A stretch of 64,000 nucleotides of DNA, taken from the NCBI GenBank assembly GCA_005281725.1, contig SSBO01000012.1:10693254-10757253 (forward strand), written 5' to 3'. Position 1 is the stretch's first letter. Every line of letters begins with the position of its first letter. Made by a program: the position numbers and the translations under genes. The notes beneath the pieces were generated by a model. That model saw only the letters and a list, made by a program, of their open reading frames with translations. It was not told the origin of the DNA and did not search any database. The DNA comes from Wuchereria bancrofti (lineage: Eukaryota > Nematoda > Chromadorea > Rhabditida > Onchocercidae). Positions 22,619-35,600 of the stretch are shown here, piece by piece.

Positions 22619-25600
22619 TCAAACAAATGAATACCTATGTTCAACATTCAAACGTTCCGTAGTTCCTGCAGCTTTTTCAAGAACTGTTTTCCGGATTTCA
22701 TATTCACGCTTTCGAAGATTTTGCCTCTCTGAACGTTTTCTTTTATAAATCCTGCGTCGATGGAAGAAAATCATTGTTATTAGCAGAAACAAAAGCAAAA
22801 AGCTTGTAACTCCCATAATCCTTAATCGCAATCGGAACTGTAATGTTATCAGCCAATTGTTAACATTAAACTGGAATTATTCAGACTGGAATTGATTTTG
22901 AGAAGAAAAACTTTGGAATTAAATGAATAAATCGGTATGTATCATTTATATAACTTTTAGTGGTACAAAATGATAATACTTGTGTTTCTGCTTCCTGTCG
23001 TTGTTGTTTTGCTTTACTTTTCGAGATATCAATATTGCATTCTGGATATGGTCTAATTTTAGGTCCTTTTTGAGAACAACGATCACAGTGAGTTCCGGTG
23101 AATCGTGCCGGACAAACACATGATTCGCTTTTATTGTTTACATCTGAATTTTTTTTCGGATTTTTTAAATTTTTAATTAATGTGAATTTTGTTGGAATTA
23201 CTTTAGACTGATTTATTTTACCGTGATATTTCTTTTTATTTCATTTATTTATTTATTTTATTTATTCTTTGAAATCATTGCGGATATCTAATTTAGAATA
23301 CTGAAGTTATATTTTTAAAATTCTGTTCTCAAGCTCGGTGGAATATTTATTTACCTGGATAACCATGTTGGCAAATGATATCATGACAATAATCGCCTTT
23401 CCAACCATCATTACACAAACACCTAAAATAAATTTAAATTTTTCTTTAAATCTTTAAGTTCAAAGAAAAAGGAAAAAAAAAATCAAAAATGAAAACCTTC
23501 CATGTTTCCTTTTACCATGATCACATCTGCTGACATACTGACATTGTGAACCAAAAAAGTGTCCAGCACAATGACAGTGACCGTTTCTGAATTCACCACG
23601 ATCGTTACACTGAATGATAACTTCCACTATCTCAAATTTCTCAAAATATTTCATAGATATCGGTAAGATAAATTAATAAAATAATACAATTTCGGTTATT
23701 GAAGTATATTTATTAAGTTTATTGACATTTATACTTTAGCAAATGTTTTGTTAAAGTATAACTATGATTTTAAAAAAAATAGCAAAAAGAAGTCAAAAAT
23801 AATATTTTAATATTCAAAAGAGAATGATAAGAGTTATGGCATAGTTTAGAAATAAAGATTTGAAAAAGAAAATTACTTATTTGTAACTTCGAACAGTGAC
23901 AGTTATTGCAAAGGAATAAAACAGTAATCAGAAATATACAGAAATGAGAACAAAAATCGATAAAATTTTTTTTAGCAAATAAATATCAGTGCGATAAAAT
24001 TCATTAAGTATGACTGCCAACTGCAGCATTCAACATATTAAAAAATTCTATTTTATTTTAAAATAGTTAAGCAATATTTTAGGGTAAGGGTAAGAAAAGT
24101 AGCTAAATTACAATTGATTAAGGAAATATGGACATATTTTAAATTGTTACAAAAATAAAAATAAAATTCAAACAATAAATAGTAATTTCTTTTAACTTCA
24201 TTTATTAGAATTAATTGCTAATAAACAATTGATATAATAAAATAATGAATTAAGCTAATACAAGTTATAACATAATTTTATCATATAGACTAAGCTTTTG
24301 TGACAACTAATTTTATAATTTGATCAAAGCATATTCATTAAACTTATTAATATTTATACTTTGGATAATGTATGAAATGATACAACAAGATTACTTATTA
24401 AAGAGATATCTTTTGATGACATACAATATCAATATAAATATATATACATATGTTTGATGGAATTCAAAAAGAAAAATAATAAATTAAAAAACATTAAAAC
24501 AAAAAATAAATTCATTACGCATTAAAATAACCAGTAGTAAAAAAAAAGTAATTTCATGCATTATTATGAAATAATTCGAAAAAATAAAGTAAAAGAAAAA
24601 ATCGCTTGCCTCATTTGTTTTCATTATATCGCATAAATCACCACTCCAATCTTCATCACAAATACATGGTTTATTAAAAAATAAGCTATCTGGATCATAA
24701 CGAATTCCAACTGATATACCATGTGCTATAATAAATTATAAAGAAATTTTACACTGCCAAATAAAAAAGAAAAAGAAAAAAAGAATAAATTTGGCAAAAC
24801 AAAATTGATATTTTTATTTTATTAAATTTTGTATGACTTAATGACTTATAATTTTTCAATTATTTAAACATTTCACGAAACAAAATAAAAAAACACACAC
24901 ACAAAAACTACTTTTATTAAAAAAATTAGTAATAATTTAATAATTAAAAAAAAATATATGTATATGCATATATACCACAAGCAAAATCTAAACATCGTGT
25001 TCCAGTGTACGGATAAAAACATACGCAACCACGTCCAATCATAATACCACCATTTCGACAATAAGCATTTACATCATCATTTGGTGAATGAAGTGATACT
25101 TCGCTTTAAAAAAAGAAAAAAAAAGTAAAATAATTATATTTTTCTAATTTTTACAACAAATTATTGCTAAATTATTAGAAAAAAATTTTTTTTTTCTTAA
25201 CTTACCCAAGAAATTTAAAAGATGAAGCGGAAGTAATAGGAGTAAGTGTAGTAATAGTAGTAGAAGTAATAATAGTAGTAATAGCAGTAGTAGTAGAAGT
25301 TGCAGTAATAGTAGTAGCAGCAATAATAGTAGTAGTAGTGGTATTATTATTATTATTATTAGTAGTAGTATCATTTGCAGTAGTATTCCATTGTTGTTTT
25401 ACTTTGTCCTAAAAGTTTTCAACACTAATAAAAAGAAAATTCAAATTTAAACATTCTTTTTTTTGTTTTACTAGAAAAGTTAGGAAAAATATTTAAATTT
25501 TGAACAAATGTTTCATTTTTATGAATGATATTACTTTTTAAAAAAAATATAAAATTTCAAGGCTGCACTTTTTTTCACCTGTAAAGCGTAAAATAGGTGT

Positions 25601-25705
25601 AATACTTTGAAAATGATAAAAAAAGAAAAAATTGACTATTACTGTAGTTTGAGCTTGAGTTCTAGCTTCCACATATAGTAGAATGAAAAATTGCCACTGA
25701 TGCAT
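22619..25705 (-). CDS. Single-pass membrane protein with Thr-rich stalk and EGF-like modules
   Basis: Eight exons, 357 aa: 25643-25705, 25206-25408, 24976-25103, 24610-24725, 23497-23609, 23355-23422, 22980-23143, 22619-22837. It opens with a signal peptide (MHQWQFFILLYVEARTQA). Next is a Thr/Ile/Asn-rich stalk (about 22-85). Five EGF-like modules follow (about 95-265), with cores such as CVCFYPYTGTRC, CICDEDWSGDLC, CHCAGHFFGSQC, CLCNDGWKGDYC and CVCPARFTGTHC. A transmembrane helix (about 290-308, TSFLLLFLLITMIFF) is followed by a basic cytoplasmic tail of about 50 residues ending EHRYSFV. The type I topology suggests a cell-surface receptor or adhesion protein, but the ligand is unknown. Intron 4 appears to be GC-AG. 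Translation might start further upstream (exon ending at 26349). I do not recognise this gene. Confidence 0.8.
25225..25375 (-). repeat. ACT/ATT trinucleotide tract encoding Thr-rich stalk
   Basis: Minus-strand codons here are mostly ACT with ATT, AAT and GCT. They encode about 50 residues dominated by Thr, within exon 2 of the EGF-repeat membrane protein. The tract is a likely site of length polymorphism and of dense O-glycosylation. A spurious poly-Leu frame overlaps it. Confidence 0.85.
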
Positions 25706-27337
25706 AATTATAATTTTAACCTATAAAAACTAATTCCATTTAACTTCAAAATGATAAATTAGTTTTTAATTTAATCCAAATTAACTCATTTAGCAAAAAT
25801 TATTGTAATGATTAATTTGGCGACACATTTGGAGACACATTTCATTAATCGAGCACTTTTACCTTATTGCTACCATTTATCGGTCATTGGTGAAATAGGA
25901 TTTAAGTTAAATTTCATACATTCATCATTCTAATGACATCCCTTTGTAATTCGATTATTTGTTTATTAACTGTATTTTAAAATATTTTAAAAATAAAATA
26001 TAAAAATTTTCAAAGTATTACAATAAATCGTGCATAATATTATTCCTACAAAACTGATACAAAATTTATTATTAACTGAAAATTTCAATCGAAAAAAAAA
26101 TAAAAATTTCAAAAAATAGTAAAATAACATGGGATGAAAAGAAAAAAACTGAATTGGAAATAAAAAGTAATAAAATCAGTATCAATTAAAATATATAGTA
26201 AAAGGAATGTATGCAAAATAAGATAATAGTAATGTTTCTAAATGAATGAATCAATCATCTGTTAGAAAATAGATGCGCAACCATTTAATTTTAATGAAAT
26301 TAAGATAATTATAGCGACACACATACTATTTCTTAAATTTTCACTTACTTTCTGCATTCCAAACAAATCGTCGAAAATAAACACCTCATCAATCACCTTT
26401 CTACCCGTCTTAACCGAGTTTAATTGAACTATCATAACTTGAATTGACATGCACAAGGATCATGTTTTAACGGTTTAATTTTATTTATGAAAATAACATA
26501 AACTGATAGATTGAGAAATCAAAAAAATATATATAATAATTAGAAATTTATTTGAAAAAAAAAGAAAATAAGAAAAAAGTGAAAAAAAACTGCTTTATTA
26601 TTGATATTGTGCATTAATTTTTCAAACTTTTTAATTGTTTTCCCCTTTCTTTTTCTCCTTCTCATTTTTATCTTTCTCTCTCCTTTTAGAGAATTAAATT
26701 ATTGATTTCTGTTATTGATTAATGATTTTCTTCTCGTTTTCATTGTTTTAGACCAAAAATATCGATTTGATTCCAAGAAAACTAACTGATTTAGTGCTAA
26801 AGAAATATTAATTAATTTGATAAATTTGGCTTTTTAAAATGTTAAGCTTATGCAAATTAAATTTCGTTTCATCTCAGCTCACTTTTTTCTAATTAACCAC
26901 TATTTCCAATTTTTAATTGAAAACATTGCAGTTGTCAAAATTGGCACGATTGTAATTCGTTGTTTATCAAAGAGAAAAAAAATAATCTTTTTCTTTTCTT
27001 TTAGTTCAATAGAAATGATAATATATTCACAGTATATCATAATTTTTTAGGGTAATTTAAAATGATTAAAATAAATTTCAAATTTTTCTTAGAAGAAAGT
27101 TTGAAATTTTTTTACTGCATTACATTGATTTATGATATCAAAAAAAAGGAAATTTACGAAATTTTTTATTGAAATAAAGAAATAATTTTTTTTTAAACAT
27201 TATATAAGTTTCAAATCAAGTATCAATGAAACTTTACTGGCGATCATTCATTCATTAGAAGCACCAATGAAAAATAAATAATATTGTGATAAATTTCATC
27301 AAAATTGTCAATTAGAGAAAGCAATAAACGATGACAA
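25706..27337. other. Intergenic between EGF-stalk gene and collagen gene
   Basis: Mostly A/T runs. It contains one open stretch ending in a consensus donor at 26349 that could be an upstream exon of the EGF-stalk gene (listed separately). Otherwise nothing is seen. It should hold the promoter of the EGF-stalk gene and the 3' UTR of the collagen. Confidence 0.55.
26349..26456 (-). CDS. Possible upstream coding exon of the EGF-stalk protein
   Basis: This open stretch (MCMSIQVMIVQLNSVKTG to DLFGMQK) ends at GTAAGTG, a strong donor, in phase 0. An acceptor-like TTTTTATAG lies before GTTAAAATTATAATTATG, just upstream of the assigned ATG at 25705. Joining them keeps the frame open through MQKVKIIIMHQWQFF, so translation could begin here or at the Met at 26355-26357. 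The latter gives a longer hydrophobic signal peptide split by an intron, as in the double-vWA gene. It may instead be a chance frame or a 5' UTR exon. Confidence 0.3.
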
Positions 27338-29651
27338 TCAACGACGAGAACCATCTTCGAAGAAAATGCCACCATCATTAGCGCAATATTTTGGACAAAG
27401 GCCTTTTTCACCAACTGTACCGGCTTTGCCAGGCGGTCCTCGTTCACCTGGTTTTCCGTCTTTGCCTGGTTCCCCATCTGCGCCAGGATTTCCTTTTGGT
27501 CCTTGTGGTCCAACCGGTCCATCCCTGCCTGGCTTTCCAGCTTTTCCTGGTGGTCCTTTCTCGCCCTGGTCACCTGGAAAAGAAATATTGTTACAAATAT
27601 AATCTCTTTTGCATCGAATAATTAAGATGCCACATATTTACTGAAATTTGATGGCATCACAGTTAGCAACATATGTCAGAATCAGAAGAAAATGTTACCT
27701 TGAGGACCAGGTGCTCCTGGCTTAAGCGCTTCACTTGGTGCGTCCATACCTTGCTCACCCGGTTGTCCAGGTGGTCCCACTGGACCTCGTTCTCCTTCCT
27801 CACCTTGCGCACCTTGTTCACCCACTGGACCATCGGGTCCAGGATCTCCCGCTGGTCCTGGTGGTCCCATTTCTCCCATTGGTCCATCTTCACCAGGTTC
27901 TCCTGGTTGACCAGCAGGACATGGCTTGCACGGTGGTGCGGTTATCGGTTCACGTGGTTGGGGTGGTGGTCGTCCTGGATTTCCTGGACGTCCAGCTGCT
28001 CCAGGACGTCCATGTTTGCCTGGTTTTCCTTGTGGTCCTTCTGGACCTGGTGGACCCGGTTGACAACACTGGTCACAACTAGCACCACTAATTTCTACTG
28101 AAAGTGCTTGCTGCGGAGTTTCACCATAACCAGCTTGACGAGTTGTTCGATTTAGTGCCTCGATTGGATTGCTTCGCAGTTGTCGTACTTCCATCCAAGT
28201 ATCCTTTATAGAACTCTGAAATACATAACACTTTTTTTAACTAAAATTTTCTTAAACTTTATTTTTTTAAAAAAAATTGGAAGTAATTGCTACTCTTTAA
28301 TAATTTTATAACTCTAAAATTATTCCAATTCTTTTACCAATATTTTTTTTTTACCAATATTTTACCGTCGCGAACAAAAGGCATTTCTTTTTTTTAAATT
28401 GTGTTTTTTAGAAATTCCACTCACTAATATGACTAAACATACAACAAAGAAAAGATGAGATGAATAGAAAAATTAAATGGGAAAACGATTTTAATATTTA
28501 TTAATATTTCCCTAATGAGCAATTCGCAACACTGATTTTGTTCGATAAATAATTGTTGTTCGCAGCTTAAACAATTACGCTTATAATTAGTAATTTAAAT
28601 GACTGATTTTAAAATGAAATGACTTATACCAATATGCATTTGAGCAAATGCATTTTCAAACTAATTCCACCAAATTGTTCGCTATAATTTCGAGATTAAA
28701 AAAGGCTTTCAGAATGCTTTCAGTATTTTTAGATTATAACAACAAATAGATTGTAATATGGTTTACGTTTAATTCATATTGTAATATCAACAAGGTTTTA
28801 ATATTGTTTATTTGAAGTGCTTGCTTAAATAATTAATTCAGTACACAATCGTATTTGATTTTATTAAACTAATCCTCAGTAAATTTAATTTGAAAATTTT
28901 AACTGATCTGTAGTGAATTGTATGATTGCGCAAAAAGATTTTCAGATTTCATGACACGAAGCTTCAGCCCGATAAATGATGATTTGGAAAAATAAAATTG
29001 CTATTCCTATTAACTGAAAAATTTCGAACGAATCTGGAAATTTTGATACAATGAAATATGCTAATTTCATTTTGACATGAAACAAGCTTACAAGTTTACT
29101 ATTTCAAGAATCAAAGATGAAAATTTTTATCATTTGTAAAAAAATTAGGCTCCTCTTTTTCAATTTTTCTGCCTGTTTAAATTCAGTTTTCGACGACAAT
29201 TCATATGAGAGATTTGTATTAAACAAAAATAATTTAACATATGAAAAATATTTAAAAAGTATAAATTGACTAGAAAAAATCGGATGATTTAAAAAATTGA
29301 CACTAACATTTAAATTAAATTTCGATTACATTTTTTTAATCTTATTTTCTTGCTTATATGAATGAATTAAGTAAACAAAAGTTTTATTAATGCTTCTGAA
29401 CTAATCAAATAAGCAAATTGGACAAAAAAAAAACGGCGATGAGCAAGAGTAAAGAGACAATCGAATATAAGATAACACAAACTTACCTTACAAAATACAA
29501 TATCACTATTCATTTTCTGTCGTACGTGATAGACGTAATTATAAACCATTGGTAATGTTATACATAATGATAAAATAGCCAGAAAGGAAAAAAAGAAAGC
29601 GAAATAGCCAATAAATTTATAAGCTTTGATACGATTCTCCAATTCCATCAT
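27338..29651 (-). CDS. Nematode cuticle collagen
   Basis: Three exons, 305 aa: 29487-29651, 27699-28215, 27338-27573. This is the usual size of a nematode cuticle collagen. The N-terminus carries a membrane-spanning or signal-anchor stretch (about 12-37). A pre-collagen region follows with an RTTR furin-like site at 78-81, where the propeptide is normally removed. A first cysteine group is C102-DQ-C105-C106, followed by Gly-X-Y blocks. A break around [13 protein letters not shown] and further triplets lead to the C-terminal cysteines in [20 protein letters not shown]. Cysteines flanking the helices form inter-chain bonds, and the protein is secreted by hypodermis into the cuticle. An alternative start one codon later (29648) is equally possible. 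I cannot name the specific col gene. Its coding DNA is clearly more GC-rich than its flanks. Confidence 0.95.
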
Positions 29652-29908
29652 TTTTAACAGTTTACTTTAGTGAATGAAATTTTGAGAAAATTTTCCTTTT
29701 GACAATAAAATAAAATTACATTAATTAATTGCCCTTTTATAATGACTAAGAATTGATATTGAACATAGCATTAACTAGTTTTGATGAAAAATTATTATGA
29801 TTATAAGCTATTCGGGTAAATATCACTCATTCCTTTTCATTCATTATGCTATTTATTTGCTTCATCATTTCAACAAGATGAAAATGCGTAAAAATAAATG
29901 AGAGAAAA

Positions 29909-29931
29909 AGAGAGAGAGAGAGAGAGAGAGG
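29909..29931. repeat. AG microsatellite
   Basis: Eleven AG dinucleotides in a row, about 260 bp upstream of the collagen start codon. GAGA-type tracts can bind chromatin factors, but this is not demonstrated here. Confidence 0.85.
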
Positions 29932-30675
29932 TAGTACTGAAAGGTATGAATAAAGAAACTGCAAATGTTGCAACATTTTATCTATTTAGCATGCTTATAG
30001 CAATGAAAGTAAATAAGAATTTATGGCAGAAGGAAAGAGCAATATTGGAATGATAGCATATATATATTTCTTTTATTTTATATAAATTTAAATAAGATTT
30101 GAATATAGACCATTCATTATATAATAATCACAGTATTTTAGATTTAATTTGCAATTTATTATGTTTTGAAATTTTGAATTAAAAGTTTATCATTATTTTG
30201 CATTTTATTATTCGTTTTTTTTTTAAACTAACGATTTTTTCCCATATTTTATTGCTTTATTTTATTTTTGTAACTTTATATTTTTCTAAAATAATTTTAC
30301 ACTTCACTAATTTTAATCATTTATGACTCGATATTTGTGATTTTTCAATTTTTTTTTTTGAGAATAAATAAGAGATCTCAAAAGTACTTAATTTTAAAAA
30401 TGCATAATTAACCAGATTTTTGAAACTTCAAAATTTGTTATTCAATAAATAAATATTCGTTTTCATATAACAATAAGCTAATTTACTAATCAAACTTGAA
30501 ATTTATGGATGATAATTAATTTCTGATATAGTTTGTTTGTTATTAGCAGATTAATTTTGAGATAATTAGATGATTTATTAATCATGTGTATTACATCTCA
30601 AACGCTTGTATTTTCACTTTCAGTGTAAGACATTTCTCAATTGTGTTGACAGTTTGGTTATATTGAGAATCTCAA

Positions 30676-30743
30676 GAAAATGATAACAAATTTCAAGTTT
30701 TCCGACCGAAGAAAAATGATAACAAATTTCAAGTTTTCCGACC
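30676..30743. repeat. Tandem duplication, two 32-bp copies
   Basis: 30676-30707 and 30712-30743 both contain AATGATAACAAATTTCAAG followed by TTTTCCGACC. The period is 36 bp. Confidence 0.9.
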
Positions 30744-32614
30744 ACACATGAAGAAGAAACCTGCATGCACACTCATAATATGATATGTTTGTTATGCTGG
30801 AGGGCTTCCAATGTTAAAGTATTTTATACTGAACTTTTCAAAATTAATTATTGAATGTTTCATAAGGTCTTACAAGAGCATAGAAGAGAAAAATCCACTT
30901 ATTTCTTGTGTATTAGAAGAGAAAAGAAAAGAAATGGGATGGCAGTGTGTATCCTAACCGGTTATCTATATTATATGTATATAAATAGATAAATTCATGT
31001 AAACTAACAAATTTTCGGGTAAATTTTTAATTGAGTTTTTTCCTCCATAATACATTTGAGAAATTATTAATTATTAGTTTCATATTTGAATACATTGATT
31101 AAACAATGAAAGATACGAGATTTTGAAAATAATATAAAATTTATGACCAGATACTTTTTAATACATATACATATATAACTATTAATTTCTGAAAGAAATA
31201 TTTAAATTGATAATATATTATCACTTGAAAAAGTTAAATAGTATAAATGTTTAACTGAAATCATTAATCAATCAATTAGCAAATAAATTATGAGAATAAA
31301 AGAAGAAAGTATTGCCTGTTAAGAGATATTTAGAATATTATGAAGAAAAAATGTTAATATATTACAATCAAAATTGCTTAATTTCATATTTAAATATGTT
31401 TGAACTACTATGCAAAGACAAAAACAAATGAATGATAGAAATCCATCAAAGTTTCATTTCAATTAAAGTTGTTTTCTTTATTTAAAAAAATTTACGGTGC
31501 AGTTAATTTATTGCTTTCATTTTAAAAAATTTACGACGCAAATAATTGATGGATATTATGAATAAATGAAATATTAGACACAATAATAAGAAATGAAATA
31601 TTTCAAATCCTAAATAACTTTATATATATATATATACATATGTACGAATTTGAGATAATCATTTATTATCAAACTAATGCTGCAAGCTGAAAAACTTTGT
31701 TGAAATAAACTTTTGATTCTTTTCTTTTTTCCTTCTCATTCATTTATACCGTTTATTAATTCAAATAATTTTATTGTTGAGGAATAAAATAATATGGTTG
31801 AAACATTTCATTCAAATGGCCACATATTGGTAAAGAATAAATGATAAAAATTAAGATTTCTTCATGTGATACAATACTTTTATTTTTGCAACAGTTATAA
31901 TGTTTACAAGAAAGAAAAAAAAAAGGATTCACTTTGGAACTGAGAAAAATTCCACCACTGATTTTCTCGGAACAATCGTAAGACAAAAATATATAATTTT
32001 GCTAATGATTACTCAAAATAAGCCAAATATATTCTTATGATTTGTTTAGGAATATTTCTTTTGACATAAAAAAAAGTAAGAAATTAATGCCAAAGTAACC
32101 GATATATTTGTTGAAAAGTATTATCACAAGCTATTCATAAAGTTTTCATAACAAATAAGCTAAGTAAGTGACGTTAAAAATAAAATCTTAATATGCAAAA
32201 GAAAAAAAAACAAGTTTCATTGTGTAATTCAAGAATTTGTCGAAATAGTTTGTTTGGAATCACTTTGCTTTATACAACATAGTAACAAAATGAATTAAAA
32301 GACTAACATAAACAAATTGATACTAAAAGATTTCTATCTACATATGAAATTTATATAGTTCAATGATCACTAATACAATTGATTTCTATGTTGCACAATT
32401 ATCTTTTAATTTTCTAAATGTAAATTATAATTTTAAAGGTGATAATTGATTTTAAACTTTTGTTAAATAATATGCGATAAAGTTGACATAATGCAAGTTG
32501 TACATACTGCCAAAGCTAAATGTGATCAATTTACAAATCCAAATTAATTCACAAAATGCAAACTTAATAAATTCTAAATTTTTGCATCTTTTATTAAATA
32601 ACAAATTTGATGCC

Positions 32615-35600
32615 TCAAACACTGGTATTAAGACCCAAAAGTTGGGTATGATCACTTCCATTTTGTTCACCGATAATCCTAGAATGCACTGGTAGCGGTG
32701 GCGTTGATGATGCCGACTGTGGCCCAGTTGGAACTGTCCTGAAAAATAATTTAGCTATATCATTGAGCATTTTTTTCATTGAAAAATAACATCTGAATTA
32801 TTAAAAAAAAAAAAAAAAAAAAACTACTTGTTACTCCGTATGACAGTTGTTTTAACTGGACTCGATGGTATCCTGGACAAATTTGGTACCGATTCATGAT
32901 ACTGCTCACGATACGGTGCACTAGCATCGACAGCACGGTACTGTCCGTTTGTTTCACCGTGATATTCACCACTACCGTCAGCTACGATTGGAACAGTACC
33001 ACCAATTGGTCCTCCACGATACTGCGAATCATGCTCGTTACCGTGGTACATACCATTCGTTTCGCTTGACATCGAATCTGTTCGTGCTTTCGTGAATGGC
33101 CTAGTTTCCGAAGACTATAATTTGCTAATCTATCATATCAAAAGAAAGGAACAAATATTTTCTCAAAATTTCTGCTAAGAAATGATTTTTTGCACAATTA
33201 AAGCGTACTACAGAAATACATCTGTCAGCTTAGAAATTAAATAATAATAAATACTTAAAAATTATCCCGTTTGCGTCTTCTAAAATATTCTATGCTTTTA
33301 ACACCGAGCCAACATTATTATCACATTTTATGATTAACTTTTCAATTTTCATCTATAATTAACTTTTATTTAAGACAAATTATGATGAATTAATCAGTGA
33401 GAACACTTACCCTCCAATCACGGCTCACCATGGAACCTCGAATTGGTACTTTGTATAGCGACGAAATTTTCTCCTCCGCTTGATGTCGCCTTTTCTGTTT
33501 CAAAGTCCAACAACACAAAAATATAAGGACAATTGCCTAAAGTTTTCATTTCAAATCATTCTTCGAAATTTTAAATGGATGATTCTTGGCATTTCCGATA
33601 TAGCAATCTCTTGTTACTTCTCCTTAAGCGCAGTTCGTAAACTTTCTCCAAAATTACTCACCGTATGAGCTAATATCTGAATTCAAATCAGTGATTCAAA
33701 ATTTTCACTTCACTTTCAAAACATACCATAATTATACCAATGGTTGAAAATATTCCAGTAAGCCATTTGAATAAATTGTCTTTTTCACGCGAACGACACC
33801 ATGGTTGTGATCCTTTGTTCCATTCAAATCGATAACTATGCGGATCGTTGTAGTCCACAACAATACCGCCTGTAATATACTCGAATTTAGAAAAAAAGTT
33901 CAGGTGGTAAGAAAATAATAAAACTTGACATTTAAATTTCTGAAATTCAACCTTTTGTTAGCAGAGTCACAATAATTTTAGTAACTGTAAGCAACTTTAC
34001 ATTTGTATTCATAATCGCCTTTAATCCAATGTGTTTGGAAGCAATCAAAACGCGCCACATCACCTTCCAGATAACCGGATGATAGCACCGGTGTTTTCAT
34101 CAAATATTCTGGATATTCTATCATGATCGGTCCACAACTATTATCTACAATGAAATGAATTAATTTAATTATTTTAAATTATTGGAAAAAAAATTAACAT
34201 TTTGAAAGGTTAGTTTTAGTTTGAATAGAAAGCTATGAAAATATGCAATGAGTGAAGTTCATGATATACTTACAATGTCTTGAAGCATGCATTCTATCAT
34301 TTGAAAATGAATTCCAATTGTTTTGTGCTTCCATTCCAAGCAATCGAGCATTAAATAACATATAATCATTAAGGCATGGAACAGAATCACCACATTCTTG
34401 AATTATTTGACTCGGATTATCCGGACAATAATCAATACCGTATTGTTGCTCGTATAAATTTTGCAGTGGTTGCCAATTTGCTAGAAAATTAGAAATTTTT
34501 TGCTAAATTAAAGAAAGTTATTTCTCAAAATAAATAAAAGAAAAGAGCGAAACAAAAAGACTTACTTCGATCACTAAGCTGAAGATCACGACATGTTTGC
34601 AATCGCTGGCTAAGCATTTGGCCCGTCATTGGTACAAAACGATATTTACCACTGAAATACGATTAATTCGTAAAATTAATTTATAATATGTAAATGTTTT
34701 AAAGTAAACTGGTCAATTACTTATAGAATTCAAGAACTGAACAAGAATTAGATGAGATGTGGCAAAAAGTCGAATTTTCCATGCAAAATATCTAAAATCA
34801 GATTTGAACGAGCACATTACATTTTCTAGCATCATTAATTGATATGTTAATTATGAGGAATGAACTTGCAACATTTACACTACAACATTTCTATTAGAAT
34901 TTTATACAAATATAAAAATAAATCAATTAAGTGAATAAAGTATAGTGAATAAACATACGTTTCATATTCTGCAGAAGTTTTATATATGGGTTCACTTTTT
35001 ATGTAAACTTCTGGAAATACTTCGAATTTTTTATCAATATCCTGACTAGTTGTGAACATATTATCAGTTGGAATATTCTGAGTCAATATACCCATCGTTT
35101 GTCTGGAACCTGCTTCACCGGTACCCGGAATAAGATCTGCAATTAAGAATTAACAAGAATATCCTATTTAACATTATTTGGTACTTGCTTCGTAGTAAGG
35201 ATAACAATAAATGAGTAATATATAAACATATATGGGATATATTTTCCGGAATCTTATAAGTTGCAGTTAAATGTTGAATAACCAAAATGAGTTCACAGAT
35301 TAAAAAAAAAGTAGTTCGACAAGTTTTCATTGGAAATCTATTTGGTAAAACAGTTTTATATCAGAAAGCATTCTTACATTTCCTTATGTTCAGTGTAAAA
35401 TCTGTATAATCACTAGATAAATTTTTCATTGATTTGTAAAAGGTAGAAAAAATCTGAACATATCTTAATAATTTCCAACGAAAATTCTGAAAATTGCAGA
35501 TCTCGAGAAGTAAATGCATACAAGGTAATCTCTATTCTAATACTTATTTATGAAATTCCAAATTTGAATGTATGTAACACTCACAATTTGAAATAATTTG

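Larger units (their letters stand above)
29652..32614. other. Intergenic, no gene seen
   Basis: Upstream of the collagen and downstream of the Mesh-like gene. AT-rich, with an AG microsatellite (29909-29931) and a 32-bp tandem duplication (30676-30743). Open frames at 31771-31986 and 32452-32670 are not supported. The latter overlaps the last Mesh exon in a different frame. Confidence 0.6.

Noticed and set aside
25144..25374. Poly-leucine open frame, minus strand
   Set aside because: Out-of-frame reading of the ACT/ATT tract that encodes the Thr-rich stalk. The Thr frame fits the exon structure and splice sites.
27366..28101. Several plus-strand open frames (about 76-142 aa) rich in Pro/Leu/Trp
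   Set aside because: Antisense reading of the Gly-X-Y codons of the collagen gene. The minus strand explains the DNA fully.
32452..32670. 72-aa minus-strand frame MNKMEVIIPNFWVLIP
   Set aside because: Overlaps the last Mesh exon in another frame. The Ser/Pro-rich frame joins the upstream exon in phase and is the better reading.
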